Notes: generated by a model not told the origin, from the sequence alone. 64,000 nt of DNA from Mycolicibacterium aurum (GCF_900637195.1 NZ_LR134356.1:4526001-4590000), one strand, 5' to 3'; shown: positions 39,363-47,056, counted from the stretch's first letter. Numbers and translations: made by a program.

Positions 39363-40199
39363 ATGACCGACACCGGCAAACACACCGCCGACCTGAGCGG
39401 GGTATCCGAGACCGCGTTGATGACGCTGATGGTCCGGGCCACCGAGGCCCGACGACCCGATGGTCTCATCGATGATCCGATGGCGATTCACCTCGTCGAC
39501 TCGATCGACTTCGACTTCGCCAAGTTCGGCTTCATGCGACGTCAGGATATGGCGTTGCGCGCCTTGGCATTCGACAAGGCAACACGTCGCTACCTGCTCG
39601 ACCGGCCCAAGGCGACGGTGGTGGCGCTCGCCGAGGGCCTGCAGACCAGCTTCTACCGGCTCGACGCGCCGGGTAACGACGTCGGCCACGACTTCCGGTG
39701 GGTGACGGTCGACCTGCCCCCGATGATCGAGCTGCGCAGCAAGTTGCTGCCGGCCTCGGACCGGGTACAGGTGATCGCGCAGTCGGCGCTGGACTTCAGC
39801 TGGATGGACGAGGTCAATGCCGATGACGGCGTGTTCATCACCGCCGAGGGCCTGCTGATGTACCTGCAACCGCACGAGGCCATGGCGCTGATCACCGCGT
39901 GCGCGGCGCGGTTTCCCGGCGGGCGGATGATGTTCGACCTGCCACCGTCGGGAACGGCCGCGCTGACCCGCCGAGGCCTGCGGACGTCACTGCGGTACCG
40001 GGTGCCGTCGATGCCGTTCACGCTGTCGGTGGCCGAGGCCGCCGACCTGGTCAACACCGTGCCCGGTGTGCGCGCCGTCCACGACGTGCCTGCCGAACGC
40101 GCCCGCGGGATGCTGATCAACGCCCTGCTGTGGACGTCGCAACGTGTCCCCCTGCTCGATCCGATCAGGCCGACGATGACGCTGCTCGAGTTCGGCTGA
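39363..40199 (+). CDS. SAM-dependent O-methyltransferase (PCMT/LCMT-like), second copy
   Basis: A 278-residue paralogue of the preceding gene with the same blocks: VSETALMTLMVRATEARRPD, ATVVALAEGLQTSFYRL, VTVDLPPMIELRSKLLP and GVFITAEGLLMYLQPHEAM. AAGGA lies eight bases before ATG 39363. It is co-transcribed with the first copy. Stops are back to back with the convergent GntR gene (TGA 40197-40199, then the GntR stop at 40200-40202). Confidence 0.88.
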   Translation: MTDTGKHTADLSGVSETALMTLMVRATEARRPDGLIDDPMAIHLVDSIDFDFAKFGFMRRQDMALRALAFDKATRRYLLDRPKATVVALAEGLQTSFYRLDAPGNDVGHDFRWVTVDLPPMIELRSKLLPASDRVQVIAQSALDFSWMDEVNADDGVFITAEGLLMYLQPHEAMALITACAARFPGGRMMFDLPPSGTAALTRRGLRTSLRYRVPSMPFTLSVAEAADLVNTVPGVRAVHDVPAERARGMLINALLWTSQRVPLLDPIRPTMTLLEFG

Positions 40200-40565
40200 T
40201 CAGCCGAAGGCCGTCTCCACGTACCGCAGTGCGTCGCCCTTGGTGACGCCGAGCGCCTTGGCGGTCGAGACGTAGGTGTGCGCCGCGGTCGCCATCGCCG
40301 CGTCCGCCGGGTCAGCCCGTGCGACAAACGTCCCGAAACGCCCCCTCGTCTCCAGAATCCCCGCGGCTTCGAGCTCCCGGTAGGCCCGTGCCACGGTGTT
40401 GACTGCCAGGTTGATCTGACCGGCCAGCTCACGGACCGTCGGTAGCCGGGTCCCCGGGGCGAGCTCCCCATCCCGGACACCTGCGATGATCTGCGTTCTG
40501 AGCTGGTCGAACAGCGGCCTGGCAGCGTGCGGATCTACGCGTACCCAATCCCCCAACTCGGCCAC
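40200..40565 (-). CDS. GntR-family regulator (YtrA-type, Rv1152-like)
   Basis: A 121-residue regulator consisting of a winged helix-turn-helix (residues 10-80, PLFDQLRTQIIAGVRDGELA, RLPTVRELAGQ, NTVARAYRELEAAGILETRG) and a short C-terminal dimerisation tail of about 40 residues. It matches Rv1152 in length and sequence. GTG 40565 was chosen for that reason; the open frame upstream runs antisense through the sirtuin gene. GATACT lies six bases before it, a weak leaderless box. It is divergent from the sirtuin gene. Confidence 0.9.
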   Translation of the reverse strand: MAELGDWVRVDPHAARPLFDQLRTQIIAGVRDGELAPGTRLPTVRELAGQINLAVNTVARAYRELEAAGILETRGRFGTFVARADPADAAMATAAHTYVSTAKALGVTKGDALRYVETAFG

Positions 40566-40589
40566 GTGCCCAGTATCACCCACAGCGGC

Positions 40590-40595
40590 TAATTT
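40590..40595 (+). promoter_or_regulatory. leaderless -10 box of the sirtuin gene
   Basis: TAATTT, six bases before GTG 40602. Confidence 0.55.
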
Positions 40596-40601
40596 GGTGG
40601 A

Positions 40602-41318
40602 GTGCAGGTGACGGTATTCAGTGGCGCGGGGATCTCCGCCGAGAGCGGTGTGCCGACGTTTCGTGACGTCGAGACCGGGCTCTGGGCCAAGGTGGACCCG
40701 TACGAGATCTCCAGCGCCCAGGGTTGGCAGGCCCACCCGGAGAAGGTGTGGGCGTGGTACCTGTGGCGCCACCACATGATGAACGCGGTCGACCCCAACA
40801 ACGCCCACCGCGCCGTGGCGGCGTGGGAGGACTACGCCGACGTGCACGTGGTCACCCAGAACGTCGACAATCTGCACGAGCGTGCGGGTAGCAACCGGGT
40901 GCACCACGTGCACGGCAGCCTGTTTGAATTCCATTGCGACCAATGCGGTTCGGCATATCTGGACGCGGTCCCGGACATGCCCGAGCCGGTCGAGTCCGTC
41001 GATCCGCCCAGCTGCGCGGCCTGCGGCGGGCTGATCCGGCCCAATGTCGTGTGGTTCGGCGAGCCGCTCCCCGACGACGCCTGGCAACAGTCGGTCGACG
41101 CCGTCGTCAACGCCGACCTGGTCGTGGTGGTCGGCACGTCATCGGTCGTCTATCCGGCCGCGGGTCTGCCCGAGCTGGCCGTGGCCCACGGCATCCCGGT
41201 CATCGAGGTCAACCCCGAGCCGACACCGCTGTCGGCGAGTGCGACGGTGTGCCTGCGGGAGAACGCCGCACACGTCCTTCCCGGCTTGCTGCAGCGGCTG
41301 CCCGCCCTGCTCGGCTAG
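40602..41318 (+). CDS. NAD-dependent protein deacylase (sirtuin, CobB/SIRT5-like)
   Basis: A 238-residue class III sirtuin that removes acyl groups from lysines using NAD, corresponding to Rv1151c. It shows FSGAGISAESGVPTFRD and TQNVDNLHERAG. Catalytic H104 is in HVHG. The zinc site is C112, C115, C138 and C141. Y53 and R56 (YLWR) are the residue pair that gives SIRT5-like enzymes affinity for succinyl and malonyl lysine, so desuccinylation is likely besides deacetylation. In mycobacteria it reactivates acetyl-CoA synthetase. The stop TAG (41316-41318) lies inside the target duplication of the IS element. Confidence 0.94.
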   Translation: MQVTVFSGAGISAESGVPTFRDVETGLWAKVDPYEISSAQGWQAHPEKVWAWYLWRHHMMNAVDPNNAHRAVAAWEDYADVHVVTQNVDNLHERAGSNRVHHVHGSLFEFHCDQCGSAYLDAVPDMPEPVESVDPPSCAACGGLIRPNVVWFGEPLPDDAWQQSVDAVVNADLVVVVGTSSVVYPAAGLPELAVAHGIPVIEVNPEPTPLSASATVCLRENAAHVLPGLLQRLPALLG

Positions 41319-41319
41319 G
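41314..41319. repeat. IS target-site duplication, left copy
   Basis: GCTAGG, identical to 42412-42417. It contains the sirtuin stop codon on the plus strand and the transposase stop codon on the minus strand, both within CTAG. Confidence 0.9.
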
Positions 41320-42304
41320 TGTACTGACCTGAGAGGTTAGGTACGCGGCTGGCTGGTGGTTGACCGCCGAGTGCTGTGTGGCCGCGGTGGTGATTGTAGT
41401 TGTGCAGCCATCGCGGGTACTCCTGGCAGCGTTGTTGGTCGCTGGTGTACAGCCGGGCGTAGGCCCACTCATCGGCCAGGGTCCGGTGGAATCTCTCCAC
41501 CTTCCCGTTGGTCTGCGGCCGATAGGGTCGAGTGCGCCGATGTTCGATGTCATCGCCTAGCGCCTTGCGGAATACATGCGACCGGTAGCAAGATCCGTTA
41601 TCAGTCAACACCTTTCGAACAATGATTCCCTGTTCGACGAACCAGGCGTTGGCGCGTTCCCAGAACTCGGAGGCGGTCTCCTTGCGTTCATCGGCCAGCA
41701 TCTCGGAGAAGACCAGACGGGAGTGCGCATCCAGCGCGGTGTGTAGGAAGTGATAGCCCCGCAACGGCTGTCGGTACTTATTGGTGGCTCCGGTCTTGTC
41801 GGCTTGGGCGTTGCGCTTACCTGCGGAGCGACCCAGCATCTTCCAGCCGCCGCCGGCGGGGATCTTTCCCAGCTTCTTGACATCGACGTGCACCAGATCA
41901 CCGCACGCCGCAGATTCCATGCGGCGCACGACGCGGCCGGTGGCGCGGTCGAGCCAGCGCAGTCGGGCGATCCGGTAGCGGCGCAGCACGTTGTGCACCG
42001 TGGAGACGTTCAGTCGCAGCAGGTAGGCGATTCGGGCCGGTCCCCAACGGCGGGTGACGCGCACCCCGATGATGCGGCGTTCGGTCCGTGTCGGGGTGCG
42101 GTTGGGGCTGCGATGGGGTCGTGAGCTGCGGTCGGCCATTCCGGCCTCGCCCAGCTCGACGTAGCGGTCCCTCCAACGGACGGCGGTGCCTACCGATACC
42201 TGGAATCGTTCGGCCGCGCGGCGTAGCGACCAGCCATCATCGACGATGCACCGAGCCAGCCTCAAGCGACCCGTTTCGGACAAAGGGGCATTACGGTGAA
42301 CCAC
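41315..42304 (-). CDS. IS481-family DDE transposase
   Basis: A 329-residue transposase. It has an N-terminal helix-turn-helix (RLRLARCIVDDGWSLRRAAE, FQVSVGTAVRWRDR) and an rve/DDE integrase core with the first Asp in GDLVHVDVKKLG and the second in VLTDNGSCYRS. The Glu lies in NGKVERFHRTLADEW. GTG 42304 has GGAGG five to six bases upstream. The last codons read through the terminal repeat (LSGQYT), and the TAG stop (41317-41315) comes from the duplicated host CTAG, so the protein ends outside the element. An internal hairpin overlaps the start and Shine-Dalgarno. Confidence 0.93.
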   Translation of the reverse strand: MVHRNAPLSETGRLRLARCIVDDGWSLRRAAERFQVSVGTAVRWRDRYVELGEAGMADRSSRPHRSPNRTPTRTERRIIGVRVTRRWGPARIAYLLRLNVSTVHNVLRRYRIARLRWLDRATGRVVRRMESAACGDLVHVDVKKLGKIPAGGGWKMLGRSAGKRNAQADKTGATNKYRQPLRGYHFLHTALDAHSRLVFSEMLADERKETASEFWERANAWFVEQGIIVRKVLTDNGSCYRSHVFRKALGDDIEHRRTRPYRPQTNGKVERFHRTLADEWAYARLYTSDQQRCQEYPRWLHNYNHHRGHTALGGQPPASRVPNLSGQYT

Positions 42305-42411
42305 GAAGACCTCCGAGGTGGGTTGGTGCGTTCCTAGACAGCTCGCACTTCACTCGGAGGTCTTCGCCTTGTCACCTCACCACGCCGTACCTAACGTCCG
42401 TGGTCAGTACA
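41320..42411 (-). mobile_element. IS481-family insertion sequence, 1092 bp, apparently intact
   Basis: The ends are TGTACTGACC...GGTCAGTACA, the TGT/ACA termini of IS481 elements. Terminal inverted repeats cover 26 bp (41320-41345 and 42386-42411); the outer 10 bp and an inner GTTAGGTACG match, while six central bases differ. A perfect 6-bp duplication GCTAGG flanks it, fitting the NCTAGN target known for IS481. One transposase gene fills it. The sharp duplication and intact frame argue for a recent insertion. Confidence 0.93.
42304..42366 (-). promoter_or_regulatory. hairpin covering the transposase ribosome-binding site and start
   Basis: Perfect 14-bp arms CGAAGACCTCCGAG (42304-42317) and CTCGGAGGTCTTCG (42353-42366) flank 35 nt. 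In transposase-strand RNA the arm next to the start contains the GGAGG Shine-Dalgarno and runs to the first base of GTG 42304. A transcript entering from outside would include both arms and fold; a short transcript started within the loop would not. Confidence 0.65.
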
Positions 42412-42417
42412 GCTAGG
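42412..42417. repeat. IS target-site duplication, right copy
   Basis: GCTAGG, identical to 41314-41319. It supplies the TAG stop (42415-42413, minus strand) of the methyltransferase gene. Confidence 0.9.
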
Positions 42418-43051
42418 TCTGCGCAGGACGCACCGCCACCCCGATGGCGAACTCGGCCACCGGCACCGGCACCCACGCGGGGAACGTCCATTCGCGGCGG
42501 GCGCCGGTCACCCGGAACCCGGCGCCGACGATCGTGTCCTCGGTGCGACGATGGGTGTGACAGTTGCCCAGCAGCCGCGGCCAGACGGTGGCGTCGGCGA
42601 CCTTCTGCAGTCTGGACCGTGCGCCGACACTGGCCACGTGCTCCAGATAGCGCAGCTCACCCCCCGGCTTGAGGCATGAGAACAGCTGCTCGACAACCGC
42701 TTTCGGGTCGTCCACTGAACACAGCACCAACGAGCACACCACCGCGTCGAACGGCTGCGCGTCCGCGAACTGCTCGACGGTGTCGCCGCTGACGGTCACC
42801 GGGACGGCGGCTTGCGACGCGGCCCGGCGGGCCAGGTTCGCCAGCCGGCGCTCCGGTTCGACGGCCACCACCTCGGTGACGGTGCCGGGGTAGAACTCGA
42901 AGTTGGTTCCGGTGCCGGCACCGACCTCGAGAACGCGGCCGGTGAGCCCGGCCAGGTTCTCCCGCCGCAGACGCCGGAGGGATTCGGGTTCCCGGGACGA
43001 CATCGCCGTCCAGAGCCGCGCGAAAAACGGGTTATCGACGCTGTCGCTCAC
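42413..43051 (-). CDS. class I SAM-dependent methyltransferase (Rv1147 position)
   Basis: A 212-residue methyltransferase with SAM-binding motif VLEVGAGTGTNFEFYP (about residues 40-55), VEPERRLANLA, and the FDAVVCSLVLCSVDDP and LKPGGELRYLEHV motifs of the UbiE/Coq5-like fold. GTG 43051 has AAGGAGG six bases upstream, fixing the start. It overlaps the end of the TetR gene by 20 bp, so it is the last gene of an mmpL-tetR-methyltransferase operon. Its stop is in the right copy of the IS duplication; the protein is not truncated. Substrate is unknown, but the lipid-transporter neighbour suggests a lipid. Confidence 0.86.
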   Translation of the reverse strand: MSDSVDNPFFARLWTAMSSREPESLRRLRRENLAGLTGRVLEVGAGTGTNFEFYPGTVTEVVAVEPERRLANLARRAASQAAVPVTVSGDTVEQFADAQPFDAVVCSLVLCSVDDPKAVVEQLFSCLKPGGELRYLEHVASVGARSRLQKVADATVWPRLLGNCHTHRRTEDTIVGAGFRVTGARREWTFPAWVPVPVAEFAIGVAVRPAQT

Positions 43052-43721
43052 CAGCAACCTCCTTCAACCAGCCGACGACCTCCTGCGGTGGCTCGCCCGG
43101 CCGGACTGCCCCTGACACGATGTGGCCGCTGCACACCGACCGCATCAGGCGATCGCCGAACTGCTCCATGTCCCCCCAGGGTAGGTACGGGCGCGAGATG
43201 AACATCGCCGCGATGCCGTGGACGGCCGTCCACAGTTCCAATGCCAGCGTGGTGGGGTCACCGGGAGGATATGTTCCCTCCGCGATCAGCGCCTGCACCG
43301 TCGCGCGCAGGTGCCCGAAGGCCGAGCTGTTCAGCGCGACGTCGACGTCACTGCCGGGCTGTCCGTGCCCCATCATCGCAATGCGGTACAGCACAGGGGT
43401 TTTCAGCGCAAAACGCAGATAAGCCATGCCCTGTGCCCGCAGCACGTCGATCGCCCCGGTGTAGGCCCCCGCGACGGCCTGCATCTCGTCGTCGAGCTTC
43501 TCGAAGTACCGGCAGCACACCTCGTCCAGAAGCGCGGTCTTGTCGGCGAAATGCAGATAGATCGACGGCGGCGTCACACCGACCCGCTGGGCCACCGACC
43601 GGATCGACACGGCGGCGGCATCACCGGTTTCCAGCAGGAGCTCGGTGGTGGCGTCCAGGATGTCGTCTCGAAGCTGGTCCCCGGACCCGCGCGGGGCACG
43701 GCGCCGCCGCGGCACGTTCAC
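43032..43721 (-). CDS. TetR-family regulator
   Basis: A 229-residue repressor. The helix-turn-helix is residues 14-60 (RDDILDATTELLLETGDAAA, VSIRSVAQRVGVTPPSIYLHFADK), and the C-terminal domain is of the TetR_C type (LWTAVHGIAAMFISRP). GTG 43721 overlaps the mmpL stop as GTGA, so it is translated with the transporter. It probably represses its own operon through the GTTATC/GATAAC sites before mmpL (46049-46077). Confidence 0.9.
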   Translation of the reverse strand: MNVPRRRRAPRGSGDQLRDDILDATTELLLETGDAAAVSIRSVAQRVGVTPPSIYLHFADKTALLDEVCCRYFEKLDDEMQAVAGAYTGAIDVLRAQGMAYLRFALKTPVLYRIAMMGHGQPGSDVDVALNSSAFGHLRATVQALIAEGTYPPGDPTTLALELWTAVHGIAAMFISRPYLPWGDMEQFGDRLMRSVCSGHIVSGAVRPGEPPQEVVGWLKEVAGERQRR

Positions 43722-46024
43722 GCCTGCCCGGTCGGGACGGAGCGTTCGGGCACGGGCGGCGCCGGCAGGGTCTTGTCGTCGAGGGTCTCGCTGAAACCGA
43801 TGCGTTCGTGGAGCCTGGCCAGCGGTCCCGGCGCCCACCAGTTCCAGCGACCCAGCACGTGCATGAAGGCGGGCACCAGCAGCATCCGGACCAGCGTGGC
43901 GTCGGCCAGGATGGCCAACGTCAGGCCGACACCGAACATCCGCATGAACGCCACCTTCGCCGCGATCAACGCAGCGAACGAGATCGACATCAGCAGTGCC
44001 GCGGCGGTGACCACCCGCCCTGTGCGGGCCAGGCCGAGGGCCACGCTCTCGTCGTTGTCGGCGGCGGTCCGGGCGTCGCCCGATGTCGCCGGCCGCCCGG
44101 CTCCGGCAGCCAGCCAGTACTCGCGAATGCGCGAGACCAGAAACACCTCGTAGTCCATGGACAAGCCGAACGCGATGCAGAACAGCAGCACCGGCATGTT
44201 GGCCACCAGGGTGCCGGTTGGGGTGGTGCCAAATGCGCCGAGATGGCCGTCCTGGAAGATCCATACCAGTGCACCGAATGCCGCGGTCAGCGACAACACG
44301 TTGAGCACCAACGCTTTCAGCGGCAACACCACGCTGCCGGTGAGCAGGAAGAGCAGCACGAACGTGATGGCCGCGATCACGGCGAGCACCGTGGGAAGCC
44401 GGGACGTGATGGCATCGGCACTGTCGCGGTTGATCTGGGCGAGACCGGTCAGCTGGACGTCCCGGCCACCGGGAGGCGCAACGGCGTGCAACCGGTCGAG
44501 CTGGGTCTCCGACGCGTCGGTGAACAGCGGTGCCGTGCTGCCGATGGTGAGGAATGCGCTTCCGTCGGCCAGTCCTGTTGCCGCCGAGGGAGGTCCGGCC
44601 ATGCCGCCGTCGACGAAGGTGCCTCCGGGCGCGGACACCGACGAGACGTCCTCGACGCGGGACAGTTCGGCGGCGTAGCCGTCGAGCTCGTCGGGAGTCA
44701 CACCGTCGGCGTCGGGCAGTACGACGACGACGTTGTTGGAGGAGTCGACGGCGAAGTTCTCCCGGAGGTCGTCACCGACTTGGCGCGCAGATGCGGTATC
44801 GGGAAGCACCCGGTCGTCCGGGAAGCCCCAGTTGGCGCCGAGGAACGGCGCGCCGAGAAGAAGCAGGAGCGTGACGACGACGGTGGCGATCGGGATGGAG
44901 CGTCTCATCACGAACTTCGTCGACCGGTACCAGAACATCTGCTCGACGGGCTTGTCCACCGGCTCCGGCCTGCCGAGCATGCGGCGCACCAGCTTGCGCA
45001 CGTCCAGGGAGTCGAGCCGGTCGCCGGCAAGCACGATCGCTGCGGGCGCGACGACGATCGCCGCCAGCGCGGCGAACCCGACGACGGCGATGCCGGCATA
45101 CGCGAACGACTTCAGGAAGTACATCGGGAACAGCACCATCGCGATCATCGACAACGCGACCGTCAACGCCGAGAACAGCACCGTCCGACCCGCCGTGGCC
45201 ATCGTGCGGACCAGCGCGGTGTTGCGGTCGTGGCCCGCGGCGAGTTCGTCGCGGTAGCGGCTGATGATGAGCAGTGTGTAGTCGATGGCCAACGCCAGGC
45301 CCATCGCGATGGACAGGTTGAGCGCGAAGATCGAGACGTCGGTGACCATCGTGAAACCACGAAGCACCGCCATCGACCCGAGGATCGCGAAGGCACCGAC
45401 GGCCAACGGCAGCGCCGCGGCGAGCAGGCCACCGAACACCCACACCAGCACGACGAAACTCAGGGGTATCGCGATGGCCTCCATCATCAGGAGGTCTTTC
45501 TCGCTCTGGGTGTTGATCTGCACGTAGGTCATCGCGACGCCGCCCGCGCGCACGGTGACCCCGTCGCGGTCGTGCACCAGCTCGTCGGTGAGCGCCTTGG
45601 CGTGCTTCTGCGCCCCGCTCTCGCCGCCGGTGATGCCCGCCACGATGAGACCCGTCTTACCGTCCTTGCTGACCAGGGCCGGCGTTGCGGGCGGCGGTGC
45701 CGTCCACGCCGAGGTGACCGCACCCACGTGCGGCGAGTCCGCCAGCCGCGCCGCGAGATCGGTACCCACCGACCGCGCGGCGGCAGCGTCGAAGCCGTCG
45801 TCGGAGGTGACGCTGATGACCAGTTCCATGTCACCCTGGCCGAACTTGTCGACGAGAAGTTGGGTCGCCCGCGCGGACTCCGAGGTCGGGTCCTGGAATC
45901 CGCCGGCGGACAGCTGCTTGGCGACGGGCACCCCGAACACACCGCAGGCGATCATGATCAGCAGTGCGGTCACGAGCACGCGTCGCGGCGCCGCGATGGC
46001 AAGCAGTGCAATACGGTGCAACAC
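43718..46024 (-). CDS. MmpL/RND-family transporter (MmpL13 position)
   Basis: A 768-residue 12-helix transporter of the mycobacterial membrane protein large family, which exports lipids or siderophores with proton motive force. The proton-relay Asp-Tyr pairs are present in both halves (LAIDYTLLIISRYRDE and GLSMDYEVFLVSRIREYW). Two periplasmic domains of about 140-160 residues follow helices 1 and 7. Its context matches Rv1145/Rv1146 (mmpL13a/b), which are split in M. tuberculosis but here form one intact frame. GTG 46024 has AGGAGG about 11 bases upstream. Cargo unknown. Confidence 0.9.
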   Translation of the reverse strand: MLHRIALLAIAAPRRVLVTALLIMIACGVFGVPVAKQLSAGGFQDPTSESARATQLLVDKFGQGDMELVISVTSDDGFDAAAARSVGTDLAARLADSPHVGAVTSAWTAPPPATPALVSKDGKTGLIVAGITGGESGAQKHAKALTDELVHDRDGVTVRAGGVAMTYVQINTQSEKDLLMMEAIAIPLSFVVLVWVFGGLLAAALPLAVGAFAILGSMAVLRGFTMVTDVSIFALNLSIAMGLALAIDYTLLIISRYRDELAAGHDRNTALVRTMATAGRTVLFSALTVALSMIAMVLFPMYFLKSFAYAGIAVVGFAALAAIVVAPAAIVLAGDRLDSLDVRKLVRRMLGRPEPVDKPVEQMFWYRSTKFVMRRSIPIATVVVTLLLLLGAPFLGANWGFPDDRVLPDTASARQVGDDLRENFAVDSSNNVVVVLPDADGVTPDELDGYAAELSRVEDVSSVSAPGGTFVDGGMAGPPSAATGLADGSAFLTIGSTAPLFTDASETQLDRLHAVAPPGGRDVQLTGLAQINRDSADAITSRLPTVLAVIAAITFVLLFLLTGSVVLPLKALVLNVLSLTAAFGALVWIFQDGHLGAFGTTPTGTLVANMPVLLFCIAFGLSMDYEVFLVSRIREYWLAAGAGRPATSGDARTAADNDESVALGLARTGRVVTAAALLMSISFAALIAAKVAFMRMFGVGLTLAILADATLVRMLLVPAFMHVLGRWNWWAPGPLARLHERIGFSETLDDKTLPAPPVPERSVPTGQA

Positions 46025-46048
46025 CGGCGGAGGTCCTCCTGGGCCTGG

Positions 46049-46077
46049 GATAACGGCGCTAAGTTATCAGCGATAAC
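46049..46077. promoter_or_regulatory. TetR operator candidate before mmpL
   Basis: Three half-sites: GATAAC (46049-46054), GTTATC (46063-46068) and GATAAC (46072-46077). The last two form the perfect 15-bp palindrome GTTATCAGCGATAAC. They lie 25-53 bp before the mmpL start and also close to the divergent DoxX gene. Confidence 0.6.
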
Positions 46078-46134
46078 CTGGCGCGGTCAACGGTTGTCGC
46101 GATGAATTTCGGACGGGCCGCTGGTCGATCAGGC

Positions 46135-46728
46135 ATGACCGACACGACCGGACAGAGAACTCCCCAGGCCTCGACATCGGCCGGGAGGGCGGACACGCAC
46201 GCACAGGGGCCAATCGACATGGTCGACATCGGCCTGCTGGTCCTTCGCCTCGGCATCGGCGCGGCGATTCTGCAGGCGGGACTGATCAAAGTCGCCGACT
46301 TCCCGATGACCGTGCAGTTTCTGACCGACGCGGGCTGGCGTCTGCCGGCATTCGCCGCGTTCATGGTCACCGCGACGGAAACCCTCAGCGGCGTCGCCCT
46401 TATTCTCGGGCTGCTCACCCCGTTGGCAGGCTGTGCAGCACTCAGCTCGATGCTCTGCGCATGGGCTGTGAACGTCTCGGGTGGCGCGTTCTGGTCCGAG
46501 CCGTTCAACGTGCCGTTCCTCATCGGGCTCGGCGGAGCCGCCCTGTTGTTTGCCGGGGCGGGAAGTTACTCCGTCGACCGCCGGGTTTTCCCGCGTATCT
46601 ACTGGTCACCGCGGGTGAAGCTGGCCCTGCTGGCGCTCGCCTTCATTGCTGCGATCGTGACGTGGGTGGCGCTCTACGGCACCAATCCCATCCACGTCAC
46701 CGCCATCGAGCCTGCTCCCGCGGCCTGA
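46135..46728 (+). CDS. DoxX-family membrane protein
   Basis: A 197-residue, four-helix membrane protein of the DoxX family, members of which take part in thiol and redox homeostasis at the membrane. Conserved segments are VDIGLLVLRLGIGAAILQAG, FPMTVQFLTDAGWRLPAFAA and ATETLSGVALILGLLTPLAG. ATG 46135 has a weak AGG before it; ATG 46102 would add 11 residues. Divergence from mmpL across the palindromic sites suggests shared control by the TetR protein. Confidence 0.82.
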   Translation: MTDTTGQRTPQASTSAGRADTHAQGPIDMVDIGLLVLRLGIGAAILQAGLIKVADFPMTVQFLTDAGWRLPAFAAFMVTATETLSGVALILGLLTPLAGCAALSSMLCAWAVNVSGGAFWSEPFNVPFLIGLGGAALLFAGAGSYSVDRRVFPRIYWSPRVKLALLALAFIAAIVTWVALYGTNPIHVTAIEPAPAA

Positions 46729-46822
46729 CTGCTACTCGTCGGTAAGGCCGCGAACCTACCCGGCGGTAAGAATTGCCACAGTTCTCCGAGAGGAGGCTCA
46801 AAGAATCCTTAGACGCGGTGGT

Positions 46823-46828
46823 TACTGT
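46823..46828 (+). promoter_or_regulatory. leaderless -10 box of a 43-residue gene
   Basis: TACTGT, seven bases before ATG 46836; identical in hexamer and spacing to the acyltransferase promoter. Confidence 0.55.
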
Positions 46829-46835
46829 CCAGTAC

Positions 46836-46967
46836 ATGTGGATCGACGACACCAGTGCTGATGTCATCAAGGTTGATTTCGAGGCTCTCTACCACGGCGA
46901 TTATCTCGTCGAGGGTCTGACCTCGGAGCAGCTCGACGACGAGCAGGCCCTACCCACCGCAGTGTGA
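46836..46967 (+). CDS. 43-residue acidic small protein
   Basis: Begins MWIDDTSADVIKVDFEALYH and ends GLTSEQLDDEQALPTAV; acidic, without signal peptide or helix for membrane insertion. I do not recognise a family. Two facts favour a real gene: a TACTGT box stands seven bases before the ATG, and a strong terminator hairpin starts three bases after the stop. An in-frame start further upstream (from 46773) would make 64 residues but has no promoter logic. Confidence 0.6.
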   Translation: MWIDDTSADVIKVDFEALYHGDYLVEGLTSEQLDDEQALPTAV

Positions 46968-46969
46968 AA

Positions 46970-46996
46970 GAACGCGCGCCCTGTGGGCGCGCGTTC
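46970..46996. terminator. 12-bp GC-rich hairpin terminator
   Basis: Arms 46970-46981 and 46985-46996 pair perfectly over 12 bp around a tight TGT loop, directly after the small acidic gene and before the convergent NMO gene. Confidence 0.8.
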
Positions 46997-47056
46997 CTCC
47001 ATCTCGGTGTTGCCTGACACCTTCGCACCTCTGTGGTGCCCGAAGAGCGTCGGCTG

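Noticed and set aside
43241..46105. 954-codon open frame on the plus strand opposite tetR and mmpL
   Set aside because: It is an antisense shadow of high-GC coding DNA: Arg/Gly/His-rich, no family, no ribosome-binding site. MmpL on the other strand is unmistakable.
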